64,000 nt of DNA from assembly GCA_038121105.1 (NCBI GenBank), contig JAYONB010000004.1, forward strand, positions 124,001-188,000. The letters are read 5' to 3'. The notes beneath the pieces were generated by a model. That model was not told where the DNA came from. It worked only from the letters and a program-made list of their open reading frames with translations, and made no database searches. The position numbers and the translations under genes are program-made. This document shows, in pieces, positions 44,695-54,020 of this stretch. This DNA is from CALJDF01 sp038121105. GTDB taxonomy: Bacteria; Pseudomonadota; Alphaproteobacteria; SHVP01. Every line of letters starts with the position of its first letter. Position 1 is the first letter of the stretch.

Positions 44695-45745
44695 CCCGAC
44701 GGCCGGTCACCGCCTTTCCGATTTCGATTTCGACCTGCCGCGCGAACTGATCGCGCTGCGGCCTGCCGAACCGCGCGATGCCGGGAAGCTGCTTAATTTG
44801 CCGCCGACCGGGTCGCTGGTTCACCGTCGTGTCTCGGCGTTGCCCGAGTTGCTGCGACCGGGCGACGTGCTGGTGTTCAACGATACCCGGGTGATCCCCG
44901 CGCGCTTGACCGGGCGACGTGACGCGGTGTCGATCGAGGTGACGTTGCACAAACGCGAGGGCGAAGATACCTGGGCGGCATTTGCGAAACCGGCCAAGCG
45001 TTTGCGCAAGGACCAGCAGGTGGTGTTTGGCGACGATCTAGGCGCCACGGTGGTCGAAAAACGCGAGGCCGGCGAGGTGGTGTTACGGTTCTCTGCATCG
45101 GGAGAAGCGTTGTGGGCGGCGCTTGAACGACATGGCGCCATGCCGCTGCCGCCTTATATCGCGGCGCAACGCCCACCCGATGCGGGCGACCGCGAGACTT
45201 ACCAGACAGTATTTGCGCGCGAACCGGGCGCCGTGGCGGCGCCGACCGCCGGTTTGCATTTCACGGACCGTTTGTTACGCGCGCTTGATGACCGGGGAGT
45301 GGACCGCGTCACCGTAACGCTGCATGTCGGGGCGGGGACATTCTTGCCGGTGAAAACCGAGGACATTGCCGCGCACAAGATGCACGCTGAGTGGGGGCGC
45401 ATTTCGGAGGCGGCGGCCCAAAAGATCAACGACGCGCGTGAGGCTGGTGGGCGGGTCGTGGCCGTCGGGACGACGAGTTTGCGCTTGCTGGAAAGTGCGG
45501 CCGACCCTGAGGGGCGTTTGAACCCCTTCGATGGCGAAACGGACATCTTCATCACGCCGGGGTATCGTTTTCGCGTGACGGACGTTCTGATGACCAACTT
45601 TCATTTGCCAAAGTCGACGCTGCTGATGCTGGTTAGCGCGTTCTCCGGTCGCGATCGAATTCTTGCCGCCTATGAAGAGGCCAAAGCCGCGAGCTACCGG
45701 TTCTATTCTTACGGCGATGCGTGTTTGCTGGAGCGCGCCACATGA
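44675..45745 (+). CDS. queA: S-adenosylmethionine:tRNA ribosyltransferase-isomerase
   Basis: A 356-residue QueA. It has the N-terminal LSDFDFDLPRELIALRPAEPRDAGKLL signature (motif positions about 15-40), VFNDTRVIPARL, and PTAGLHFT. The TTG start lies inside the cyclophilin gene; no other start exists before the conserved N-terminus. It builds epoxyqueuosine in tRNA. Overlaps tgt by 4 bases. Confidence 0.93.
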   Translation: MPLRRSNPTAGHRLSDFDFDLPRELIALRPAEPRDAGKLLNLPPTGSLVHRRVSALPELLRPGDVLVFNDTRVIPARLTGRRDAVSIEVTLHKREGEDTWAAFAKPAKRLRKDQQVVFGDDLGATVVEKREAGEVVLRFSASGEALWAALERHGAMPLPPYIAAQRPPDAGDRETYQTVFAREPGAVAAPTAGLHFTDRLLRALDDRGVDRVTVTLHVGAGTFLPVKTEDIAAHKMHAEWGRISEAAAQKINDAREAGGRVVAVGTTSLRLLESAADPEGRLNPFDGETDIFITPGYRFRVTDVLMTNFHLPKSTLLMLVSAFSGRDRILAAYEEAKAASYRFYSYGDACLLERAT

Positions 45746-46866
45746 GCCTACCGTTCACGGTTCGAGCCACCGATGGCAACGCGCGTAGCGGGGTGATCGA
45801 AACTGCACACGGTACCATCCGGACACCGGCGTTCATGCCGGTCGGCACCGCGGCGACGGTCAAGGCGTTGACGGTCGACCAGGTGCATGCGACCGGCGCG
45901 GATATCGTGTTGTGCAACACTTACCATTTGATGTTGCGCCCCGGTGCCGAGCGCATTGCCGAGCTTGGCGGGCTGCACCGATTTATGAATTGGGACGGGC
46001 CTATCCTCACCGACTCGGGCGGGTTCCAGGTGATGTCGTTGGCGAAGCTTCGCCGGTTGGACCCCGACGGGGTGACGTTTCAGTCCCATATCGACGGTAC
46101 CGAGCATCGCCTGACGCCGGAGCGCGCGATCGAGCTGCAGCGTCTGTTCGGCGTCGACATCGCGATGGTGCTGGACGAATGCACACCCTATCCGGCGGAC
46201 GAGGAGACCGCTGCGGCGTCAATGCGCTTGTCGATGGATTGGGCGGCGCGATGTCGCGCGGCGTATCGACCGGGCGAGGGACGGGCGCTGTTCGGCATCG
46301 TGCAGGGCGGCGTGCACCGGACGTTGCGCGCGGAATCTGTGGCACGCTTGATCGACATTGGATTCGAGGGCTACGCCGTCGGCGGCCTTGCGGTTGGGGA
46401 AGGGCAGGAACAAATGCTTGGTGTGTTGGACGCGACCGTGCCGCATCTACCGAGTGATCACCCGCGCTATTTGATGGGGGTGGGCAAGCCGGACGATATC
46501 ATCGAGGCCGTACGGCGCGGCATTGATATGTTCGACTGCGTCTTGCCGACGCGGTCGGGCAGAACGGGCCAAGCGTTTACCCGAGACGGGCCGATCAATA
46601 TTCGCAATGCGCGGTTCGCCGACGACCCGGCACCGCTGGACCCTACGTCCGATTGTCCGGCAAGTCGGGACTATAGCCGGGCCTATCTGCATCATTTGTT
46701 CAAGGCGAAGGAGATGCTCGGGTCGACGTTGCTGACCTGGCACAATGTGGCCTTCTATCAATCCCTGATGGCCGATTTGCGGTCCGCGATTGCGGCCGGT
46801 GGGCTAGAGACTTTTTCCCACGACTTTCTTGCCCGATACCGTGCGGACGCTTCGGAAACCCCTTGA
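45742..46866 (+). CDS. tgt: tRNA-guanine transglycosylase with altered zinc site
   Basis: A 374-residue Tgt. Catalytic regions are intact: LTDSGGFQVMSL and FDCVLPTRSGRTG carry the two aspartates, and VGGLAVGEG is normal. The zinc loop, usually C-x-C-x-x-C, here reads S303-D-C305-P-A-S308 before RDYSRAYLHH, so two of three cysteines are serines. It exchanges guanine for preQ1 at tRNA position 34, the step before QueA. Enzymes of this family need structural zinc, so activity is uncertain. ATG overlaps the queA end. Confidence 0.92.
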   Translation: MSLPFTVRATDGNARSGVIETAHGTIRTPAFMPVGTAATVKALTVDQVHATGADIVLCNTYHLMLRPGAERIAELGGLHRFMNWDGPILTDSGGFQVMSLAKLRRLDPDGVTFQSHIDGTEHRLTPERAIELQRLFGVDIAMVLDECTPYPADEETAAASMRLSMDWAARCRAAYRPGEGRALFGIVQGGVHRTLRAESVARLIDIGFEGYAVGGLAVGEGQEQMLGVLDATVPHLPSDHPRYLMGVGKPDDIIEAVRRGIDMFDCVLPTRSGRTGQAFTRDGPINIRNARFADDPAPLDPTSDCPASRDYSRAYLHHLFKAKEMLGSTLLTWHNVAFYQSLMADLRSAIAAGGLETFSHDFLARYRADASETP

Positions 46867-46931
46867 TCCTTCGCTAACAGACCCAAAATCGCATAGACTG
46901 CGGCATCCAGCGCCCGAGGAGAATTTGACCC

Positions 46932-48098
46932 ATGGCCCAAGCTTCCCCCCACGAAATGTATGCGACGCCCGACCATGACGAGGCGGCGCGCGAGGACTTC
47001 GTTCTCGAGATGATGGTGCACGTGTCGCGCGATCTTACGCCCGGCAAGCGCAAGCTGTATGACGCGGTGGTGAAGCCCAAGTTCGAGAAGGCGCACGGTC
47101 GGGCGCCCGTCAACCGCCATGAAGTCCGCCAGGCGATGGAACAAGAAGACTTCAATCAAGTCTGGGGCGCGCTGCGGCGGACCACCCAGGAGATGATGTT
47201 CGATTCGATCGGCGAGTCGGTCGAACGGTTGACCGGTGACTTGATGGCTAAGGCGGAGGATTACCGTAAACCCACCAACCAACGGCGCCAGGGCACATTG
47301 GTTTTGGATCCCGATCTGGAAATCCCGCGCTACCACACGGCGGTCGACATTCATTGCAAGCCGGGCGGCTACCACTCCGAGTTGCTGCCGTCGGACGACC
47401 TTTTTGCCGGGGCCGAGTACGACCGGTCGTACAATCTTTTTGCGATGGGGGCTTCCGGACCGCTCAACGACGACATGGGGCGCTCTGTCGCGCGTTACGT
47501 CACGCGGACCTTCGAGGACCTTAAGCCGCGTCGTATCCTTGAGATGGGGTGCACTGTCGGCCATTCGACTCTGCCCTACGCAGATCTCTATCCCGATGCC
47601 GAGGTATATGCGATCGACGTGGCCGCGCCTTGCTTGCGCTATGCCCATGCACGCGCCGAGTCGTTGGGGTATCCGGTGCATTGGTCGCAGCAAAACGCCG
47701 AGCAAACGAACTTTCCGGACGGTCATTTCGATCTGATCGTCTCGCACATCTTGTTCCACGAAACATCGAACAAGGCGCTACGAAATATCTTGGCCGAGTG
47801 TCATCGTCTGTTGTCGAAGGGCGGCGTGATGGCGCATTTCGAAGCGCCGCAGTACGAGGATATGCCGGACCCCTACGATCACACGCTGGGCGACTGGTCG
47901 ACGCATTACAACGCCGAACCGTTCTGGGGTACCTTGCACGACCAGGATTTGCGCAAGCTGATGCATGAAGCGGGTTTTCCGAAAGAGGGCCTGTTTCAAC
48001 ACCAAATGGCGCCAAGCGTGTTCTTGGAGAAATCGCCCAAGCACCGCGCGGTCTCGCGCACACCGGCCTATCCGGTGTTTGGCGCGCGCAAAGCCTAG
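46932..48098 (+). CDS. Class I SAM-dependent methyltransferase
   Basis: A 388-residue protein. Residues about 195-310 hold the methyltransferase core: ILEMGCTVGHSTLPYAD (motif I), AEVYAIDV (motif II) and DGHFDLIVSHILFHE (motif IV). The N-terminal 190 residues are a helical extension typical of proteins annotated only as class I methyltransferases. A GAGGAG ribosome site is present. Substrate unknown. Confidence 0.8.
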   Translation: MAQASPHEMYATPDHDEAAREDFVLEMMVHVSRDLTPGKRKLYDAVVKPKFEKAHGRAPVNRHEVRQAMEQEDFNQVWGALRRTTQEMMFDSIGESVERLTGDLMAKAEDYRKPTNQRRQGTLVLDPDLEIPRYHTAVDIHCKPGGYHSELLPSDDLFAGAEYDRSYNLFAMGASGPLNDDMGRSVARYVTRTFEDLKPRRILEMGCTVGHSTLPYADLYPDAEVYAIDVAAPCLRYAHARAESLGYPVHWSQQNAEQTNFPDGHFDLIVSHILFHETSNKALRNILAECHRLLSKGGVMAHFEAPQYEDMPDPYDHTLGDWSTHYNAEPFWGTLHDQDLRKLMHEAGFPKEGLFQHQMAPSVFLEKSPKHRAVSRTPAYPVFGARKA

Positions 48099-48116
48099 GG
48101 GACTGTCCCGCACGTC

Positions 48117-48374
48117 ATGATCCGCTTCTACATCATCATCGGCCTGATCCTGCTTGGCTTGGTCGGGCTATGGGTGTTGATGCGGCGGCGCGAGAACAAG
48201 AACGCCAATCCCGGGGTGCAACTGCCCCTGTTGAGCGATCATGACGAAGCCGAAGATGCGACGATCCCGGCTCGGCTGGCCGAGCTTGATGAGATGCGCG
48301 CGCGGGGTGAAATCACCGAAGACGAGTACGAATCGCGTCGTCGGCATCTCTTGGGCGACGAGGACGACGACTAG
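48117..48374 (+). CDS. Small membrane protein with SHOCT-like domain
   Basis: An 85-residue protein. A membrane helix (residues 3-21) is followed by a basic RRRENK stop-transfer. The C-terminal A-R-L-A-E-L-D-E-M-R-A-R-G-E-I-T-E-D-E-Y-E motif is the SHOCT short oligomerisation domain. It lies 18 bases after the methyltransferase gene. Function unknown. Confidence 0.75.
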   Translation: MIRFYIIIGLILLGLVGLWVLMRRRENKNANPGVQLPLLSDHDEAEDATIPARLAELDEMRARGEITEDEYESRRRHLLGDEDDD

Positions 48375-48407
48375 TTGCCCGTTCCGGTTTGAGACGGAGG
48401 GATTCGC

Positions 48408-49799
48408 ATGAGCACCCATCCTGACCGCTATGGCGTTGAGGTGATCGCCGGCAGTTCGGCGGCTGTGGCGCATTTGGACGCGGCGGTCGATTCGTTCCTG
48501 CGCTTTGCCAACGATGGTGGCGACCACCTCGGGGCGGCCCTCGAGGCCGACCCGGACCTTGCGCTTGGCCACTGCCTGATGGGCTATTTCATGCGTTTGG
48601 CCAACGATCCGGCGTTATTGCCGAACGGCGAAGCGGCGCTGGCGCGGGTCACGGAGATCGTGGCGCAGGGCGCCGTTGGGCCACGCGAACGGCACCATGC
48701 GGCGGCGCTGACGCGCTGGTACGCCGACGACTGGCCAGGCGCGGTCGCCCACTGGGAAAAGGCGCTGCTCGAGAACCCGCGCGACATCCTGGCGCTGTGG
48801 GTGTCGCATCTCGTCCAGTTCTTCTCGGGACGGATGGCGCCACTACGCGATTCTGCTGCGCGGGTACTGCCATTCTGGCCTGACGGGGAACCGGGATCGG
48901 CTTATGTCCATGCGATGTACGGTTTCGCCCTTGAGGAAAACGGCGCATTCGAGCCCGCCGAAACGTGGGGGCGCAAAGCGAGCGAGGCCAATCCGGACGG
49001 TGTGTGGGGCGTGCATGCGGTGGCCCATGTGCTGGAGAGCCAGTCCCGGCTGCGCGAGGGCGTGGCGTGGCTGTCCGATCTCGACACGCGGTGGCCTACG
49101 TTGGGGCCGTTCAGCCATCACATGTGGTGGCATCGCTCTCTCTATCACGTCGAACTGGAAGAGTTCGACACCGTGTTCGAGCTTTACGAGCGTGGCGTGC
49201 GGCCCGAGCAAACCATGGACTACATGGACATCTCCAACGCCGCGGCATTGTTGTGGCGCCTGAACAGCCGCGGCGTGGACGTGGCGGATCGCTGGCAGGA
49301 GTTGGCGGGGAAAAGTGCGATCAAGAAAGACGACCATCTGCTGCCGTTTTCCCAAGCGCATTTCGCCATGGTGTTGGGCTATGACGGACGCGCCGACGAC
49401 CTCGCCGCTATGATCGCAGGTTCGCGCAAGTTGGCCAAAGGGGAGGGCACTGTCGCCGGTCTAGAGCGCGACGTGTTGCTGCCGATGGAAGAGGGCTATG
49501 CGTATTTCGCGCAGGGCGCTTATGCCGAAGCGCTCAACCGCTTGCTGCCGGTACGCTACGGCGTTGGGCGCCTCGGGGGGAGCAATGCCCAACGCGATGT
49601 GTTTGCGCAAACCATTATCGACTGCGCGCTGAGGGCGAAGGACTTCAACCAAGCCCGCGCGTTGCTCGCCGAACGCGTCGCCAATTTGCCGGGGAGCCCA
49701 TGGGCGTGGAAGCAATACGCCGTGGCCCTGAAAGAAAGCGGCGATGCTGAAGGGGCCAGTTTGGCGGACGCTAAGGCGGCGGCCTTGTTGGCGATCTAG
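48408..49799 (+). CDS. TPR-repeat protein, TTC38-like
   Basis: A 463-residue all-helical protein with degenerate tetratricopeptide units spread along its length, including a VHAVAHVLE segment and a tryptophan- and histidine-rich HHMWWHRSLYHVE. This pattern matches the TTC38 family known mainly from animals and scattered bacteria. The ATG has GACGGAGGG upstream. It is probably cytoplasmic; the role is unknown. Confidence 0.72.
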   Translation: MSTHPDRYGVEVIAGSSAAVAHLDAAVDSFLRFANDGGDHLGAALEADPDLALGHCLMGYFMRLANDPALLPNGEAALARVTEIVAQGAVGPRERHHAAALTRWYADDWPGAVAHWEKALLENPRDILALWVSHLVQFFSGRMAPLRDSAARVLPFWPDGEPGSAYVHAMYGFALEENGAFEPAETWGRKASEANPDGVWGVHAVAHVLESQSRLREGVAWLSDLDTRWPTLGPFSHHMWWHRSLYHVELEEFDTVFELYERGVRPEQTMDYMDISNAAALLWRLNSRGVDVADRWQELAGKSAIKKDDHLLPFSQAHFAMVLGYDGRADDLAAMIAGSRKLAKGEGTVAGLERDVLLPMEEGYAYFAQGAYAEALNRLLPVRYGVGRLGGSNAQRDVFAQTIIDCALRAKDFNQARALLAERVANLPGSPWAWKQYAVALKESGDAEGASLADAKAAALLAI

Positions 49800-49826
49800 G
49801 CCGTCGAGTCCTAGCGTTGTAACGAT

Positions 49827-50087
49827 CTACTCGGTTGTGCCTGCGAAAATCCGCGTAATCGCCTCAAACCCCTTCGTGAACCCGGTGAGCGAAACCGTGA
49901 GGATGACCGGCCTGTCGGGTTTCGCCGCGGGGAAAATGGTGACCGTTGCGGTGTTTCCCGCGCGCATCTGGTTGATTTCGTCTTCGATAAACCCGGCTCG
50001 CACGAAGCACCCCGCCGCCGAGCAATATGAGAACGGGTAGGTCGTTGCGGCATGACCGGCGACCTCCCAAACGAGCGACGGACCACT
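49827..50087 (-). pseudogene. C-terminal remnant of an invasion-associated locus B (IalB) protein
   Basis: A start-less 86-codon frame, ending at TAG 49827-49829. It contains Y-P-F-S-Y-C…A-A-G-C-F-V-R-A-G-F, MRAGNTATVTIFPAA and LTVSLTGFTKGFEAI. The two cysteines and the SLTGFT signature are hallmarks of the IalB family C-terminus. The N-terminal half and signal peptide are missing. It begins directly after, and in the same frame as, the stop codon of the upstream deacetylase. A small rearrangement probably destroyed the gene, leaving this tail. Confidence 0.7.
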
Positions 50088-51002
50088 CTACTCCGCCATC
50101 GCGACGGTGCCTTCGGGTAGGCCGTAGATGTGGTCGGAGATTTGGCCGGGATGGCAGAACCAGACGTCGTCGCGGCGTTTCATCATGTGCTCGAACACGC
50201 GACGGAGTTGGCGGATGCGATGCGGCTGGCCCATCAGGAAGGTGTGCAGCGAGTAGCAATTGATTTGCGGCCACCCGTGCTTGGCGCTTTCGTCGACCAT
50301 TTCGTCGAAGGTGTCGATCATCATGCGGGTGAACGCATCGTCGTCGACGCCGCGATTGATGAAGGCCGGAATGTCGTTGAGTTCCATCGAGGGGTAGGGG
50401 ACCGCAAGGATCGGGCCGTTGTCGGTGCGGAACCATTGCGGCTGATCGTCGAACCACCAATCCATCATATAGGTGTAGCCGAATTCCTTGAGAAGCTCCG
50501 GCGTTTGCGGGCTTTGGGAAATAAACGGGCCGAGCCAGCCTTTGGGTGTTTTGCCTTCTTCTTTGAGATAGCGCGCGTTGGCCATCTCGAACATTTCGCG
50601 TTCTTGGTTGCCGGTCATTTCGGCTTGGCGCTCGGAGTTGGTACGGCCGTGGCCGACGATCTCGTCGCCGCGCTTGCGCCAGGGGTCGAGGATTTCCGGG
50701 CAGGCGTCGTAGACACTGGCGTTGAGGAGGATCGAACAGGGCATTTCGTAGTCGTTGAACAGGTTCAAGAGCCGCCAAATGCCGAGCCGGTTGCCGTAGT
50801 CGCGATAGGCATAACCGCGGTGGTAGGGCGCCTTGGGCATCGACGTGAAATCGGCACCGGGGTTTAGGCCAAACTCGAAGGCCTCGACGTTGAGCGCGAA
50901 ATAGACCGCGACCTTGGCGCCGTTGGGCCAGGTGTATTGCGGGCGGGTCGGGATCGCCGAAAAGCTGTAACGGTTTTGGAAGCTGAACGGATTGTCGGCC
51001 AT
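50088..51002 (-). CDS. Polysaccharide deacetylase family protein (PuuE-like CE4)
   Basis: A 304-residue NodB-fold hydrolase of the allantoinase/PuuE-like group. It has VAVYFALNVEAFEFG where classical deacetylases have the TFDDGP metal motif, and DEIVGHGRTNSE with a metal histidine, plus WGYxYMMDWWFDDQP-like aromatic stretches typical of this group. It probably hydrolyses an amide bond. Divergent from the racemase-fold gene, which may act in the same pathway. Confidence 0.78.
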   Translation of the reverse strand: MADNPFSFQNRYSFSAIPTRPQYTWPNGAKVAVYFALNVEAFEFGLNPGADFTSMPKAPYHRGYAYRDYGNRLGIWRLLNLFNDYEMPCSILLNASVYDACPEILDPWRKRGDEIVGHGRTNSERQAEMTGNQEREMFEMANARYLKEEGKTPKGWLGPFISQSPQTPELLKEFGYTYMMDWWFDDQPQWFRTDNGPILAVPYPSMELNDIPAFINRGVDDDAFTRMMIDTFDEMVDESAKHGWPQINCYSLHTFLMGQPHRIRQLRRVFEHMMKRRDDVWFCHPGQISDHIYGLPEGTVAMAE

Positions 51003-51170
51003 CTTGAATCCTCCCGGGGCGATGTTGTTCCGCCTCCTTTATAGCGAACGGGTGGCCTCTAAGGCGACTCTGGCATCGTCTTGGGGTGGGCCGGGCGAGA
51101 GCGGGCCGGTACACTGCGCGGTACAGGAACGGCAGGCGGTGCCGCAACCGGTTTTAGGGAGTTGTTACGC

Positions 51171-51908
51171 ATGAAGAACACGCTGGGTCATCGCGCCACG
51201 ATCGGCATTTTGGTGCCGGGCCGGAACACCACGGTGCAGCCGGAGTCCGACGATATGCGACCGCCCGGGGTGACCAACCATGTGGCACGGATGGGCAATA
51301 TCGGCATGCCCGAAGGCGGCGGCGCGGACTTCAAGATCGGGCAATATGCGCTGGACGTGGAGGGCGCGATCGACATGGTGAAGTTGGCCCTGCCGGACAT
51401 CATCATGCTGGGACATTCGCACGATTCGTTCGAGGGCGGCGTCGCCGGCGGGACCGCGTTCCAGAAACGCCTGAGCGATCACGCGGGCATGCCGGTCTTG
51501 GTCCCGTCGATTTCGTATGTGGCCGCCGTCAAAGCCATGAGCCTGAAACGGGTCGGGATTTTGACACCCTATTTGACCGCCGACGATGCGCTGGTGCGAG
51601 ACTTTTTTGAAGACGCGGGCTGCACTGTGGCCAAGATGAAGGCTCTGCAGTACGACACCGGCCATGCGATCGCCCAAACGCCCGATGACGTGATCCGCGG
51701 CGCGTTGGCCGAACTGAACGTGCCGGAGGTGGACGCGATCTTACAGGTCGGCACGAACCTGCCGACCGCACGAATCTCGAACGAGGCGGAATTCTGGCTG
51801 AAAAAGCCGGTCTTGTCGGTCAACGTGGTCGACTATTGGCACGTCCTGCGCACCGTCGGAATCAACGACCGAATCGACGGGTTCGGCACCTTGCTGCGCG
51901 ACTACTGA
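51171..51908 (+). CDS. Asp/Glu racemase-fold (maleate isomerase/AMDase-like) protein without catalytic cysteines
   Basis: A 245-residue protein of the maleate isomerase/arylmalonate decarboxylase/hydantoin racemase superfamily, with N-terminal ATIGILVPGRNTTVQPE. Family enzymes use a cysteine near residue 80 and another near 194. Here these sites read LGHSHDSFEGG and VG194TNLPT. The only cysteine is C151 in a helix, so a thiol mechanism seems impossible. ATG at 51171 is preferred over the open upstream frame. Confidence 0.75.
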   Translation: MKNTLGHRATIGILVPGRNTTVQPESDDMRPPGVTNHVARMGNIGMPEGGGADFKIGQYALDVEGAIDMVKLALPDIIMLGHSHDSFEGGVAGGTAFQKRLSDHAGMPVLVPSISYVAAVKAMSLKRVGILTPYLTADDALVRDFFEDAGCTVAKMKALQYDTGHAIAQTPDDVIRGALAELNVPEVDAILQVGTNLPTARISNEAEFWLKKPVLSVNVVDYWHVLRTVGINDRIDGFGTLLRDY

Positions 51909-51991
51909 GGCGGGGCAGCTTATAGGGCCCGCGCTTGCCTAGGCGCGCCGCCGCTTGTATGTCAGGGCGCGCCCGCAGACAGGAAATCCTC

Positions 51992-52903
51992 ATGGCCAAA
52001 TCGAAGCAAAGCACCAACATCACTATTGAATCACCCTACGCGGACTACGCGTTCTATCAGTGCCTCTATTCGCGGTCGCGGTCGTTCAAGTTTCTTGAGG
52101 CCGAAGGGGCGGTGTTAATGATTGAGCACATCATGGCGCGGGCGCCGTCGTTACGCGAACGCCCCTTGGATATCGTCGAGTTCCTGGCCGGCGCCGGCGA
52201 GTATGAAGATTTCATTCGTAACGAGGCGCGTTTCGAAATAGGGCGGTATGTCGGGATCGACGCCATCAAACCGCCGAACCCCCGCACCGAGTTGCTGGTC
52301 GGCCCGGTCGCCTCGACCTTTCCGGATTGGCCGGCCGATATCGTTTTGGCAATGTTCTATAGCGCCAGCAGCATATTGGGCGGCGATGGCCGGCCCTCGC
52401 CGACGGCGCTTCTAGAAATGGCGCAGAATGCCTATCGGAACTTGAAGGAAGACGGCGGGTTTGTTCTGTCGTTTCCGGCGCGCGGCGAGTCGCTGTCGTT
52501 TCGCGAAGACGACGACGAGGACGAGGAAAGCGAAATCGCGATCCCGATTTACAACGGGCTGCGGGAGCGTTTTGGCCTCGAACCCGTCGAGGATGCGCTC
52601 ATCCGGTACAAATCCGAAGAAACCTACGAGCGCTCGACCGGGCTGTCGATCGAGCGTATCAAAGATGCTCGCGTGATACGGGAATCCGACGACAAGGTAA
52701 TGGGGCGTATTGCGGTCGAGAATCCGATGTATCAGCAATACCTTTCGGAGTCGCATTTCGTGTGGATCCTGCGAGAGGCGGGGTTTCGCGAGTTCATGTT
52801 CTTCGACATCAACGCGGACGACGGCACCCCGACATACGAACGTCTGGACGAGGTCATGACCGAACCGGAAGAGTACGCAAACCACCTCGTCGCCATACGG
52901 TAG
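51992..52903 (+). CDS. Methyltransferase-like protein of unknown function
   Basis: A 303-residue protein. The Rossmann-like start LDIVEFLAGAGEYEDF resembles SAM motif I, YVGIDAI resembles motif II, and ADIVLAMFYSASSI is in the motif IV position. A very acidic insert DDDEDEESE lies near residues 170-180. The ATG has AGGAA upstream. No named family recognised. Confidence 0.6.
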   Translation: MAKSKQSTNITIESPYADYAFYQCLYSRSRSFKFLEAEGAVLMIEHIMARAPSLRERPLDIVEFLAGAGEYEDFIRNEARFEIGRYVGIDAIKPPNPRTELLVGPVASTFPDWPADIVLAMFYSASSILGGDGRPSPTALLEMAQNAYRNLKEDGGFVLSFPARGESLSFREDDDEDEESEIAIPIYNGLRERFGLEPVEDALIRYKSEETYERSTGLSIERIKDARVIRESDDKVMGRIAVENPMYQQYLSESHFVWILREAGFREFMFFDINADDGTPTYERLDEVMTEPEEYANHLVAIR

Positions 52904-52934
52904 AAATTCATCCCAGGGGTTGATCCACGAGGAT

Positions 52935-54020
52935 ATGACCTTACTTTCCGTCCGGGTATTGGGACGAGAAATTTTGGTCAGGGACGTTTTTTCGGTGTTT
53001 TTGCGCCGCTTAGTAAGCTGGATTCGTACATTTCTCTGGGTGCTGGTTCTCCTCATTCCAGGGCAGGCGGTTGCCGCCGATAAGCAGGTATCGATCGGCT
53101 ATGTCGCGACTTACACCCCTTGGGTGGCCGGCATTGCATCGGGTATTTACGAAAGCTCGACCGGATACGACATCCAATGGCGCGAGTACGGAAGCGGCAT
53201 TGAAGCGGTCGCGGCGTTGGCGCGTGGCGAGATTCAGTTGTCCTACCTCGGCATCACCCCCGCTGCCGGCGCCGTGAGTTCGGGCATGGATCTGGAGCTT
53301 TTCTGGGTTGTTGCCGACATCGACCGGAGCGAAGCCCTTGTCGTGCGGCGTGATTCGCGAATCGAAAAACCCCAGGATCTGAGAAACAAACGCCTTGCGG
53401 CGCCGATCGGTTCGACAGCGCATTTCCATCTGTTGTTCGCGCTGGAGCAGTTCGGCATTCCGAAGGATGCGGTCGAGATTATCAATATGTCGCCCGCTGA
53501 AATCGGAGAGGCATGGGAAGAAGGGCGGATCGACGCCGCGTATATTTGGGAGCCGACGCAAAGCGACCTTCTGCGGACCGGGAAAGTCCTTATTCATTCC
53601 GGCGACCTGGGCACCTGGGGACGGTCGACATTCGATGTATTTGTCGCCCGCCCCCAATGGTCGGCGCGAAACCGCCGTTTTATGGTGGCGCTCGTCAAGG
53701 CGATTGCCGATCTGGACGAGTCCTACAGGAAGAACCGTCGTCTATGGGGTCGTGCCTCGGCGCATCTCCAAGATATCGTGGGCGTCGTCGGGGGGACGCA
53801 TGGACGGGCCGAGAGATCTTTGCGGCTCTATAGCTATCCCTCGCTTCGTCAACAAGCCTCGCGGAAGTGGCTCGGTCACGGCAACACAAGCGGTGTCGCC
53901 CGAGCCTTGTCCAGAAATGCGCGCTTTCTTTACGACCAGGGTGTGATTAAGCGGCTCGCGAACGACTACTCGTCGTTCGTCAATCCGGAATGGGTGTTGC
54001 GTGCTCAAGCATCTAACTAG
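52935..54020 (+). CDS. TauA-like ABC substrate-binding protein (orphan, copy 1)
   Basis: Up to 361 residues. The signal peptide (FLWVLVLLIPGQAVAA) begins about 30 residues in, and the GTG at 52995, with GGGAC 9 bases upstream, may be the true start. The mature protein matches taurine/nitrate-type binding proteins: GSTAHFHLLFALEQFGI and AAYIWEP are positions that contact the sulfonate in TauA. No permease or ATPase gene lies nearby. A second copy follows immediately. Confidence 0.82.
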   Translation: MTLLSVRVLGREILVRDVFSVFLRRLVSWIRTFLWVLVLLIPGQAVAADKQVSIGYVATYTPWVAGIASGIYESSTGYDIQWREYGSGIEAVAALARGEIQLSYLGITPAAGAVSSGMDLELFWVVADIDRSEALVVRRDSRIEKPQDLRNKRLAAPIGSTAHFHLLFALEQFGIPKDAVEIINMSPAEIGEAWEEGRIDAAYIWEPTQSDLLRTGKVLIHSGDLGTWGRSTFDVFVARPQWSARNRRFMVALVKAIADLDESYRKNRRLWGRASAHLQDIVGVVGGTHGRAERSLRLYSYPSLRQQASRKWLGHGNTSGVARALSRNARFLYDQGVIKRLANDYSSFVNPEWVLRAQASN

